The position numbers and the translations under genes were made by a program. From positions 1 through 64,000 of the forward strand of contig NZ_PJIP01000008.1 of assembly GCF_002929375.1 (NCBI RefSeq): a DNA stretch of 64,000 nucleotides, written 5' to 3'. Under the pieces are notes generated by a model that worked only from the letters and a program-made list of their open reading frames with translations, did not search any database and was not told the origin of the DNA. The DNA comes from Arthrobacter sp. DWC3 (GTDB taxonomy: Bacteria; Actinomycetota; Actinomycetes; Actinomycetales; Micrococcaceae). Below are positions 1-7,495 of the stretch, piece by piece; position 1 is the first letter of the stretch, and each line of letters starts with the position of its first letter.

Positions 1-137
1 GGCAACCAGCCAATTCAACCAATCAAAAAACAATCGGTATCAACAAACTTGGCACACTATTGAGTTCTCAAACAACACGAGCTACCGGCACCAAACACAA
101 CCAAACGGCCCTGTCCTCGCTCCGAAGCAACTTCACA
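1..137 (-). other. 5' leader of an rRNA operon running off the left edge
   Basis: Read on the minus strand, this segment carries the inverted repeat TTGAGAACTCAA (60-71) followed by AATAGTGTGCC and an A/T-rich stretch. This is the leader commonly seen just upstream of 16S rRNA in Arthrobacter and relatives, where it takes part in antitermination and RNase III processing of the precursor. The 16S gene itself would begin just left of base 1 and is not in the window. No coding frame here looks real. The assignment rests on recalled similarity of the leader. Confidence 0.7.
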
Positions 138-166
138 AGCTTACCCCCACCACCCCGATCCAGCAA
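138..166 (-). promoter_or_regulatory. Putative proximal rRNA promoter
   Basis: On the minus strand the sequence is TTGCTG, a 17-base spacer, then TAAGCT, a good match to a housekeeping sigma factor promoter. It lies about 65 bases upstream of the conserved TTGAGAACTCAA leader element and drives transcription leftward toward the expected 16S gene. Seen as a pattern only. Confidence 0.55.
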
Positions 167-337
167 ATCCGTCCCGAACCGCTCCCGTCCGCCCCGAAGA
201 ACGAACCACGACCCACCAACAGACCCACCCGACCGACAACGAATCCCAAGCACCAACCGGAACCATGCACAGCACGCAACCGAAGCACTCGATCATCACC
301 AAGGGGGGTTTGCCGCCCTCACCGGGGCAACTCCATA

Positions 338-367
338 ACTATACGAGCAACCCACCCCCACCACCAA
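338..367 (-). promoter_or_regulatory. Putative distal rRNA promoter
   Basis: On the minus strand TTGGTG is followed after 18 bases by TATAGT. It sits between the tyrS stop and the proximal rRNA promoter, so the rRNA operon may have tandem promoters, as is usual for rrn operons. The flanking C/A-rich (plus-strand) sequence has no other recognisable feature. Confidence 0.4.
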
Positions 368-413
368 ATCCACCCCCACCAGACCGGACGAGCCGGCCGA
401 CGCAGCCAAGAGG

Positions 414-1736
414 TCAGCCGACGTCGATCATCGCCAGGTTCCGCTTGCCACGCCGGACGAGCAGGTACCGGCCATGCAGGAGGTCGGCATCATCCACGGT
501 GTGGTCGGCATCGGCGATCTTCGCGTTGTTGACGTACGCTCCGCCCTCGGTGACCGTGCGGCGCGCGGCCGAGTTGCTGGCCGAGAGTCCGGAGGCGACC
601 AGCAGATCGACGATCCCCAGTCCGTCCTTCGTGACGACGACCGAGTCCAGTTCCGCGGTCGCGGCCTGGAGGGTCGGGAGGTCGAGGGAGGTGAGGTCGC
701 CCTGCCCGAAGAGGGCGGCGGACGCGGCGATGACTTTCTCGGTGGCGTCGACGCCGTGGACGAGCGAGGTGACGTCGTAGGCCAGTGCGCGCTGCGCGGC
801 CCGCTCGTGGGGCCGCTCCGCCGTCGCCCGTTCGAGCTCCTCGATCTGCTCACGGCTGCGGAAGGTGAAGATGCGCAGCCGCTCGGCGACGTCGGCGTCG
901 GAGGTGTTGAGCCAGAACTGGAACATGGCGTACGGGCTGGTCATGGCGGCGTCGAGCCAGATCGCGTTGCCCTCGCTCTTGCCGAACTTCGTGCCGTCCG
1001 AGTTCGTGATGAGCGGCGTGCCGATGGCGTGGACACTCGTGCCCTCGACCTTGCGGACCAGGTCCGTGCCGCTGGTGAGGTTCCCCCACTGGTCGGAACC
1101 GCCGGTCTGCAGGACGCAGCCATGGTCGCGGAACAGCTGCAGGTAGTCCATGCCCTGCAGGATCTGGTAGCTGAACTCGGTGTAGCTGATCCCCTCGTCC
1201 GAGTTCAGGCGCTTGGCGACCGTCTCCTTCTTGATCATGGTGCCCACGCGGAAGTACTTTCCGACATCCCGCAGGAAGTCGATGACGCTCATGGGCCCGG
1301 TCCAGTCGAGGTTGTTGACCATCCGCGCGGCGTTCCCGCCCTCGAAATCGAGGAACTTCTGCACCTGCCCCTGGAGGGAGCCGACCCACTCGGCGACGGT
1401 CTCCTTGGTGTTCATGGTGCGCTCGGCCGTGGGCCGCGGATCGCCCACGAGGCCCGTGGAACCGCCCACCAGACCGAGGGGCCGGTGCCCGGCGAGCTGC
1501 AGCCGGCGCATCAGGAGGAGCTGGACGAGGTTGCCGAGGTGCAGGCTGGGCGCCGTCGGGTCGAACCCGCAGTAGAACGTGACGGGCGCCCCTGCCAGCA
1601 GCTCCTTCAGCTCGGCCTCGTCGGTGGAGACATGGATCAGTCCGCGCCACACCAACTCGTCATGGATGCTCTCGAACGAGGGATCGTTGCGCTGGCTCTC
1701 GAGGCCACTGACCGGGGTTTCTGTTCGCTGGGACAC
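414..1736 (-). CDS. tyrS: Tyrosyl-tRNA synthetase
   Basis: Class I aminoacyl-tRNA synthetase that charges tRNA-Tyr in the cytosol. The 440-residue protein has the HIGH-like signature HLGN near residue 67, the tyrosine-binding region FSYQILQGMDYLQL, the KMSKS-class loop KFGKS near residue 250, and a C-terminal S4-like RNA-binding domain (about 370-435). The start is GTG at 1736: GGAGG is present but only one base from it, too close for a normal Shine-Dalgarno, whereas TAATTT lies six bases upstream, so leaderless initiation is likely. The N-terminus is about 20 residues longer than typical before the conserved WRGLI segment. helD lies 12 bases upstream; the rRNA operon lies downstream. Confidence 0.97.
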   Translation of the reverse strand: MSQRTETPVSGLESQRNDPSFESIHDELVWRGLIHVSTDEAELKELLAGAPVTFYCGFDPTAPSLHLGNLVQLLLMRRLQLAGHRPLGLVGGSTGLVGDPRPTAERTMNTKETVAEWVGSLQGQVQKFLDFEGGNAARMVNNLDWTGPMSVIDFLRDVGKYFRVGTMIKKETVAKRLNSDEGISYTEFSYQILQGMDYLQLFRDHGCVLQTGGSDQWGNLTSGTDLVRKVEGTSVHAIGTPLITNSDGTKFGKSEGNAIWLDAAMTSPYAMFQFWLNTSDADVAERLRIFTFRSREQIEELERATAERPHERAAQRALAYDVTSLVHGVDATEKVIAASAALFGQGDLTSLDLPTLQAATAELDSVVVTKDGLGIVDLLVASGLSASNSAARRTVTEGGAYVNNAKIADADHTVDDADLLHGRYLLVRRGKRNLAMIDVG

Positions 1737-1742
1737 CCCTCC

Positions 1743-1771
1743 AAATTATCAGCCGGCGATACCGGCAGGAA
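1743..1771 (-). promoter_or_regulatory. Possible internal tyrS promoter (leaderless)
   Basis: TTCCTG, 17 bases, TAATTT on the minus strand, overlapping the end of helD. TAATTT ends six bases before the GTG of tyrS, the spacing expected when transcription begins at the start codon. This would explain why the only purine-rich site (GGAGG) is badly spaced. Confidence 0.4.
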
Positions 1772-4001
1772 TCCGGCCGGTCGAGATGACGCGGAGGCGC
1801 TGCGTGGGCCGCGTCATCGCGACGTAGAGATCGCCCACCCGGGCCGTCGCCGAGTCGAGCATCTCCTGCGGTTCGAGGATGACCACGCCGTCGAACTCGA
1901 GGCCCTTCGACTCGCGGGGACCGAGGACCACGATGTCCTGGCCCGGGCCGCCTGCGCCAGATCCCACGCGGCTGCCGTACACCGGCGCGAGGGCGGCGCG
2001 GACGTCGGGCACCAGGTGCTCGGGGGCGATGACGGCGAGCAGCCCGCCGTCGATCGCGGCCAGCTCCTCGGGCATCGCCTGCACGAGGGACGGGACGAGA
2101 TCCCGGACGCTGTCGAGGACGGGCGGGAACCGCCCTTCCCGGACGGCCTTCGGCGCGGAGACGACGAGGCCGGCGGCGTTGGCCATCCGCACCGCGGCTT
2201 CCGCGATCTGCGAGGGGGTGCGGTAGTTGACCGTGAGCTCCTCCAGCTGCCAGCGCTCCCCCACGAACGGTTCGAGCGCCTGCTGCCAGGACCTGGAGCC
2301 CGCCGCCGAACTGGTCTGCGCGATGTCACCGACGATGGTGAACGACTTCAGCGGGCACCGGCGCATCAGCAGGCGCCACTGCATGGGCGAGAGCTCCTGC
2401 GCCTCGTCCACGACGATGTGACCGTACGCCCAGGTGCGGTCGCCGGAGGCACGTTCCGCTGCGGACAGGCGCGTCGCGGTCACCGCGTTGTGCTGGGCGA
2501 GATCCTCCGCCGTGAGCACTCCGTCCACCCCAGCGTCCTCGAGCGAGGCGTTGACGTTCTCGAGCGCGCGCTCGGCGTTGGCGAGGTCGCGCTTCTGCTC
2601 CTGCTCCCGGGCGGAGGTGTCCCGTCCGGCGGAGGCGTCCAGCTCACCCAGGAGTTCGGCGGCCTCGTCGAGGAGGGGGACGTCGGCCTCGGTCCAGGGG
2701 GCGTCGGCGGGGCGGGTCAGGGCGGCCACCTCGGCGTCGGTGAACCCCGGGGCCGCTGCACGGAGCAGCTCGGGGCGCGCGAACAGTTCGGAGACGAGCT
2801 TCTGCGGGGTGAGCGGCATCCAGGCGAGGTTCAGGGCAATCCTCACGTCGCGGGAGCTGCGCACGTCCTCGGCGAGATAGGAGCGGTCCGCATTGTTCCC
2901 TCCGCCCGACGACTCCTCCAGCTTGTCCAGCAGCTGCTCGGTGAGCTCACGGAGGAGGATCTTGACGAACGTGACACGCGCTTCGTTGTGGGGCTTGCCG
3001 GTGGCGCGCGCACGGTCGCGTGCACGCGCCACCTGCCGGGGCGTGAGCGTGAGCATGGTCCCCTCGACGTTGAGGCGTTTGCTCTCCGCGGGCACGCGTT
3101 CCCGGTTCGCGACGGCGGTTCTGAGGACCTCGGCCATCTGCAGCCGGCCCTTGATGGCCGCCGCTTCCTCGCTCGCCTCCTGCACCGTCGTCACCCCGGG
3201 CATCAGGGTACCGATGCCGGCCATGACGACGCCGGTCTCGCCGAGGGACGGCAGCACGCGTTCGATGTACTTCATGAAGGCGTCCGTGGGCCCGACGAGG
3301 AGGACACCGGCCGACTTCAGCCGTTCGCGGTGGGTGTAGAGGAGGTAGGCGGCGCGGTGGAGCGCGACAGCCGTCTTGCCGGTACCGGGGCCGCCCTGCA
3401 CCACGGTGACCCCGGGCAGCGGTGCCCGGATGATGCGGTCCTGCTCGGCCTGGATGGTGCCGACGATGTCCGACATCTGGCCGGTTCGCCGCGAGTTCAG
3501 CGCGGCGAGGAGGGCGCCCTCGCCCTGCAGGGACGCGTCGTCGCCGAGGAGGTCGGCGTCGAGGACGTCGTCCTCGATGGCGACGACGTCACGCCGGGAC
3601 AGGATGAGGTGGCGGCGGCGCCGGACGCCCATGCGCTCGAAGGCGGTGGCCTGGTAGAAGGTGCCCGCCTCCGGTGCGCGCCAGTCCACCATGAGCTGCC
3701 GGAGGTCGTCGTCCGAGAGTCCGATGCGGCCGATGTACCGTTCCTCCCCGCTGTCGAGGTCCAGACGTCCGAAGACGAGGCGGTCGTCGACGGCGTTCAG
3801 CTGGGCGAGGCGGTCCTCGTACATCGTGGCGAAGGCGTCCCGCTCCGACCGGTTCTGGTGGGAGCCCGCCGCCTGGGTACGGCGGACCTCCGCGAGCTGC
3901 GCGACCTTCTCCGCGCGGAGTTCGTCGAGGCGGCGGTACAGCCCGTCGACGTAGCGGCGCTCGTGGTCCAGCTCGGCCCTGGCATGGGACGTCTCGTGCA
4001 T
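1749..4001 (-). CDS. helD: HelD-type ATPase (RNA polymerase recycling factor, UvrD-like helicase fold)
   Basis: A 750-residue superfamily 1 ATPase of the HelD class. Family members bind RNA polymerase, enter its channels and release stalled polymerase; some actinobacterial forms (HelR) give rifampicin tolerance. Seen here: an N-terminal coiled-coil-like arm (about 1-60), Walker A GGPGTGKTAVALHR near residue 205, a long alpha-helical insertion, the Walker B VDEAQELS, the motif NYRT, and a C-terminal helicase motif YVAMTRPTQRL. It lacks DNA-repair partners nearby and sits between apt and tyrS. AAGGAAGG precedes the ATG by about 11 bases. Which HelD subclass it belongs to cannot be settled without alignment. 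Confidence 0.85.
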   Translation of the reverse strand: MHETSHARAELDHERRYVDGLYRRLDELRAEKVAQLAEVRRTQAAGSHQNRSERDAFATMYEDRLAQLNAVDDRLVFGRLDLDSGEERYIGRIGLSDDDLRQLMVDWRAPEAGTFYQATAFERMGVRRRRHLILSRRDVVAIEDDVLDADLLGDDASLQGEGALLAALNSRRTGQMSDIVGTIQAEQDRIIRAPLPGVTVVQGGPGTGKTAVALHRAAYLLYTHRERLKSAGVLLVGPTDAFMKYIERVLPSLGETGVVMAGIGTLMPGVTTVQEASEEAAAIKGRLQMAEVLRTAVANRERVPAESKRLNVEGTMLTLTPRQVARARDRARATGKPHNEARVTFVKILLRELTEQLLDKLEESSGGGNNADRSYLAEDVRSSRDVRIALNLAWMPLTPQKLVSELFARPELLRAAAPGFTDAEVAALTRPADAPWTEADVPLLDEAAELLGELDASAGRDTSAREQEQKRDLANAERALENVNASLEDAGVDGVLTAEDLAQHNAVTATRLSAAERASGDRTWAYGHIVVDEAQELSPMQWRLLMRRCPLKSFTIVGDIAQTSSAAGSRSWQQALEPFVGERWQLEELTVNYRTPSQIAEAAVRMANAAGLVVSAPKAVREGRFPPVLDSVRDLVPSLVQAMPEELAAIDGGLLAVIAPEHLVPDVRAALAPVYGSRVGSGAGGPGQDIVVLGPRESKGLEFDGVVILEPQEMLDSATARVGDLYVAMTRPTQRLRVISTGRIPAGIAG

Positions 4002-4049
4002 CGGACACTACCTTCCTTCAAAGACGGACCGTCAAGTCTAGCGCGTCGG

Positions 4050-4637
4050 CTACACGGTCTTCAGCGCGTGGACGTGCCGGCCGGCCAGGGTGTCACGGCC
4101 GCCGAGGTCGCCCAGTTCGAGGACCACACCGCAGCCCACGACGACGGCCCCGGCCCTTTCGAGCAACGCACATGCGGCGACGAGCGTTCCGCCCGTGGCG
4201 AGGACGTCGTCGAGCACGAGGACGCGCGCCCCGGCGGGGAGGTCCGACCGGTGGATCTCGAGTGTCGCCTGCCCGTATTCGAGGTCGTAGGACTCGCTGT
4301 ACACGGCGCGCGGAAGTTTGCCCGCCTTGCGCACCGTGACGACGCCGGTGCCGGTCGCGTAGGCGACGGCCGCGGCGAGGAGGAAGCCGCGGGCCTCGAT
4401 GCCGGCCACGGCGTCGAAGGAGCCGGCGAAGGGCGCGGAGACGGCGTCGACGACGGTGCGGAAGGCCCCGGCGTCGGAGAAGACGGGGGTGAGGTCGCGG
4501 AACATGATGCCCGGTGACGGGAAGTCGGGGACGACGGCGCACAGGCGGTCGATCGCGTCCGCAGCATCCGCTGCGGATCCGGCTGGTCGTGCTGCTGTCT
4601 CCGGGGTGCTGCCGGCGTCCGCTCCGCTGATCGTCAC
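4050..4637 (-). CDS. apt: Adenine phosphoribosyltransferase
   Basis: Salvages adenine with PRPP to give AMP. The 195-residue protein has the type I phosphoribosyltransferase PRPP loop VLVLDDVLATGGT (about 141-153) and the upstream FRDLTPVF and IEARGF segments typical of Apt. The first 25 or so residues are a low-complexity Ala-rich extension before the conserved core. Its GTG start overlaps the TGA of the upstream glycosylase gene (GTGA), so translation is probably coupled. helD follows 48 bases downstream. Confidence 0.95.
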   Translation of the reverse strand: MTISGADAGSTPETAARPAGSAADAADAIDRLCAVVPDFPSPGIMFRDLTPVFSDAGAFRTVVDAVSAPFAGSFDAVAGIEARGFLLAAAVAYATGTGVVTVRKAGKLPRAVYSESYDLEYGQATLEIHRSDLPAGARVLVLDDVLATGGTLVAACALLERAGAVVVGCGVVLELGDLGGRDTLAGRHVHALKTV

Positions 4638-5272
4638 GGATCAACACTACGTGCTGCGGGGGGCTTGCCGGGACGGTAGCGCGAGACGGTCGGGTCCCCC
4701 GGCAGCCAGAAACGCCACGGATACTGCCCTGTCCCGCCGACACCGCTCACGCCGACGCGGGGGCCGCGGCCGATGTCCGAGGGAGGCGCCTCCGGCAGCA
4801 CGAGCCGGAAGGGGTGCGCGAGGACATCGGCGCCGTCGGAGCGGCGATCCAGACCCAGCGCCTGCGCGAGCCGGGCAGGGCCCCGTGCGAGGTCGAGGTC
4901 CGTGGCGGGCCGGGAGCGCCGCACGCGGGCGAGGTCCCTGCCCGCGGTGACCTCCCCGGCGCGGAGCAGCAGGCCCGTGGCCCACCCCTCGGTGCCGCAC
5001 ACGATGTTGGCGCAGTAATGCATGCCGTAGGTGAAGTAGACGTAGAGGTGACCCGCGGGGCCGAACATGGTGGCGTTCCGTGCGGTCTTCCCCCGGAACG
5101 CATGCGAGCCCGGGTCGTCGGGGCCGAGGTAGGCCTCCACCTCGGAGACGCGGACGGTGACCTCGCCGTCGTCGCCCGTGTGGGTCAGGTGGGCCCCGAG
5201 GAGCCAGGGGGCGACGTCGAGGGCGCTGCCGCCCAGCCTGCCGCGTATCTCTGCTGCCCCGCCCTGTTCCAC
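4634..5272 (-). CDS. Alkyladenine (3-methyladenine) DNA glycosylase, Aag/MPG type
   Basis: Base-excision glycosylase that removes alkylated purines such as 3-methyladenine and hypoxanthine. The 212-residue product has the Aag hallmarks: VSEVEAYLGPDDPGSHAFRG (catalytic Glu in EVEAY), RNATMFGPAGHLYVYFTYGMHYC and the GPARL segment. I chose the GTG at 5272 (product starting with MEQGG); an upstream in-frame start at 5302 would add ten residues. The stop overlaps the apt start (GTGA), placing release and salvage of purine bases on one message. The Ada-AlkA gene lies divergently next door, making an alkylation-repair neighbourhood. Confidence 0.9.
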   Translation of the reverse strand: MEQGGAAEIRGRLGGSALDVAPWLLGAHLTHTGDDGEVTVRVSEVEAYLGPDDPGSHAFRGKTARNATMFGPAGHLYVYFTYGMHYCANIVCGTEGWATGLLLRAGEVTAGRDLARVRRSRPATDLDLARGPARLAQALGLDRRSDGADVLAHPFRLVLPEAPPSDIGRGPRVGVSGVGGTGQYPWRFWLPGDPTVSRYRPGKPPAARSVDP

Positions 5273-5364
5273 GCCTCGACCGTAGCAAGACCGCGAGGCC
5301 ACGGTCGCGCCGCCGTGTCCGAAACCCGCTAGGTCGCGCTCCCGGCAGGTGGAAGGATGACGGC

Positions 5365-6903
5365 ATGGACTTCTGGCAGCAGTACCGGGCGATCGACGCC
5401 CGCGACGTGCGCTTCGACGGGCAGTTCGTCACCGCCGTCTCGAGCACCGGCATCTACTGTCGCCCCTCGTGTCCCGCCCGCACGCCGAAACCCTCCAACG
5501 TCACGTTCTACCGTACGTCCGCCGCGGCGCACGAGGCCGGCTACCGCGCCTGCAAGCGGTGCCTGCCGGAGGCCGTACCCGGGGATCCGGAGTGGAACCT
5601 CCGCAGCGACGCCGCCGCCCGCGCGATGCGCCTCATCGCCGACGGCGAAGTGGACCGGGCGGGCGTGGCGGGTCTCGCCGCCCGGCTCGGGTACTCGCCG
5701 CGCCACCTCAACCGCATCCTGAAGGACGAGCTCGGTGCCGGCGCGCTGGCCCTCGCCCGCGCGCACCGCGCGCAAACCGCCCGGACGCTGCTCACCGCCT
5801 CGACGCTGCGATTCTCCGACGTGGCCTTCGCCGCCGGCTTCGGGAGCATCCGCCAGTTCAACGACACCGTCCACCAGGTCTTCGACCTCACGCCGGGGCA
5901 ACTGAGGGACGCGTCCCGGCACGCGCGCGAGGCCCGCGGCGGGGAGGCCGCTTCGGGCGGTCCCGTGCGCATCCCGCTCTTCCTGCCCACGCGACTGCCG
6001 TACCACAACGGCATCTTCCCGTTCCTCGCCGCGCGGGCCGTGGCCGGCGTCGAGCAGGCGACCGACGCGGCGTACGAGAGACTGCTGCGGCTGCCCGGGG
6101 GCCCCGCCTGGTTCCGGGCGACGCCCGCGGTGCGGCGTGGCAACGGGCAGGCTGCCCTGCCCGTGACGGTCTCGGTGGCGGGCCTGGGTGACCTGCCGGC
6201 ACTGCTGAGCCGGATCCGACGGCTCTTCGACCTCGACGCCGACCCCGTGGCGATCGACACCGCCCTCGCGCGGAGCGCCTGCTTCGGGCGCCTCGCGGCG
6301 GCCACACCCGGACTCCGTCTTCCCGGTGCGGTGGACCCCCACGAGATCCTCGTCCGGGCGATCGTCGGCCAGCAGGTCACCGTCACCGCGGCCACCGCGG
6401 CCCTCGACCGCCTCGCCCAGGCCGGCCCGTCCGTCGACGTCGCGGGCACGGGCCTGTCGAGGATGTTCCCGTCCGCGCAGGACCTGGCTGACGCACCGGA
6501 GCCGCTGCTGCGCGGACCGCGCCGCCGGAACGACGCACTGCGGGCGGCGGCGCGCCTCCTGGCGTCGGACGCGCTCGACATCGGTGTGGGTGCGCGACCG
6601 GGGACACTGCGCTCCGACCTGCTGCAGCTCCCCGGCGTGGGCCCGTGGACAGCGGACTACGTCACCATGCGCGTGCTCGGCCACCCCGACACGCACCTGC
6701 CCACCGACGCCGCCGTGCGCACGGGCTGGCGGCTCGTCAGCCGGGACGCCGCCGCGCGGAACCATCCCCTGCCTCCTCCCGATCCGTCCCTCGACGACGC
6801 GATGGCGACGGTGCGCCCCTGGCGCTCGTACGCGACGCTCCACCTCTGGCGGGCCGCCGCCCTGCGGGCCACCGGCGGAGAACTGCTCGATGTCGTCGCC
6901 TGA
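5365..6903 (+). CDS. Ada-AraC-AlkA fusion: methyl-responsive regulator and 3-methyladenine glycosylase
   Basis: A 512-residue fusion. Residues 1-75 form the Ada zinc-type methylphosphotriester domain with Cys32, Cys36, Cys63 and Cys66; about 80-185 is an AraC helix-turn-helix region (ending in GFGSIRQFNDTVHQVF); from about 195 an AlkA N-terminal domain and a helix-hairpin-helix GPD glycosylase with LPGVGPWTADYVTMR and the downstream catalytic Asp in HLPTDAAV. It lacks the Ogt-type acceptor domain, which is supplied by the next gene. Known logic of the family: methylation of the Ada cysteine activates transcription of repair genes. GGAAGGA precedes the ATG by seven bases. Confidence 0.92.
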   Translation: MDFWQQYRAIDARDVRFDGQFVTAVSSTGIYCRPSCPARTPKPSNVTFYRTSAAAHEAGYRACKRCLPEAVPGDPEWNLRSDAAARAMRLIADGEVDRAGVAGLAARLGYSPRHLNRILKDELGAGALALARAHRAQTARTLLTASTLRFSDVAFAAGFGSIRQFNDTVHQVFDLTPGQLRDASRHAREARGGEAASGGPVRIPLFLPTRLPYHNGIFPFLAARAVAGVEQATDAAYERLLRLPGGPAWFRATPAVRRGNGQAALPVTVSVAGLGDLPALLSRIRRLFDLDADPVAIDTALARSACFGRLAAATPGLRLPGAVDPHEILVRAIVGQQVTVTAATAALDRLAQAGPSVDVAGTGLSRMFPSAQDLADAPEPLLRGPRRRNDALRAAARLLASDALDIGVGARPGTLRSDLLQLPGVGPWTADYVTMRVLGHPDTHLPTDAAVRTGWRLVSRDAAARNHPLPPPDPSLDDAMATVRPWRSYATLHLWRAAALRATGGELLDVVA

Positions 6904-6945
6904 CCCTGCTCCGTCCAGCCCGTGCCCACCGAAGGGATTCCCCCC

Positions 6946-7491
6946 ATGACCGCCATCCTCACTCCGCCTGCCGCCCTGCGCGGCGCCACCACCACCACCA
7001 TCGACACGCCCGACGGTGCGTTCACCGTGATTGAGGCGGAGGGCGCCGTGCTCGCCTCCGGCTGGACGGAGCTCGCCTCCGAGCTCACCGGGCAGGTCCA
7101 CCCGAGCATCAGGGCGATGACCTTCGACCCGGCCGCGTCCTCGGTCCAGCCGATCCTCGACACCGTCTCCCGCTACTACGACGGCGACTTCGACGCGATC
7201 GGGGCGGTCCGGGTGCGGCAGGCCTCGGGCCCGTTCCGGGTGCATGCCTGGGAGGTCCTCCGCACCGTCCGACCCGGCGCGCCGGTCACCTACCTCCAGT
7301 ACGCCGAGCGCGCCGGCAACCCCACCGCCGTCCGCGCCGCCGCGGCCGCCTGCGCCAGGAATGCCGCGGCGCTCTTCGTCCCGTGCCACAGGATCATCCG
7401 CACGGACGGCACGCTCGGCGGTTTCCGCTGGGGCCTGCCGGTGAAGCAGCGCCTGCTCGACCGCGAGGCCGGGCGCGCCACGCTGGTCTGA
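6946..7491 (+). CDS. ogt: Methylated-DNA--protein-cysteine methyltransferase
   Basis: Suicide repair protein that transfers methyl groups from O6-methylguanine (and O4-methylthymine) to its own cysteine. The 181-residue product carries the active-site motif PCHRI with Cys147, the helix-turn-helix RNA/DNA-binding segment AGNPTAVRAAAAACARN, and the upstream VHAWEVLRTVRPG. The ATG at 6946 is preceded by GAAGGG at suitable spacing; a GTG at 6922 would add eight residues. It is 42 bases behind the Ada-AlkA gene and probably co-transcribed with it. Confidence 0.95.
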   Translation: MTAILTPPAALRGATTTTIDTPDGAFTVIEAEGAVLASGWTELASELTGQVHPSIRAMTFDPAASSVQPILDTVSRYYDGDFDAIGAVRVRQASGPFRVHAWEVLRTVRPGAPVTYLQYAERAGNPTAVRAAAAACARNAAALFVPCHRIIRTDGTLGGFRWGLPVKQRLLDREAGRATLV

Positions 7492-7495
7492 CCGC

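Noticed and set aside
120-420. Open frames in the left-edge C/A-rich region as genes
   Set aside because: The stretch fits an rRNA promoter and leader; frames are low-complexity with no ribosome site.
474-4517. 1347-codon open frame opposite tyrS, helD and apt
   Set aside because: It is the antisense shadow of well-identified genes in GC-rich DNA, shows no domain, and is low-complexity Arg/Gly/Glu/Val.
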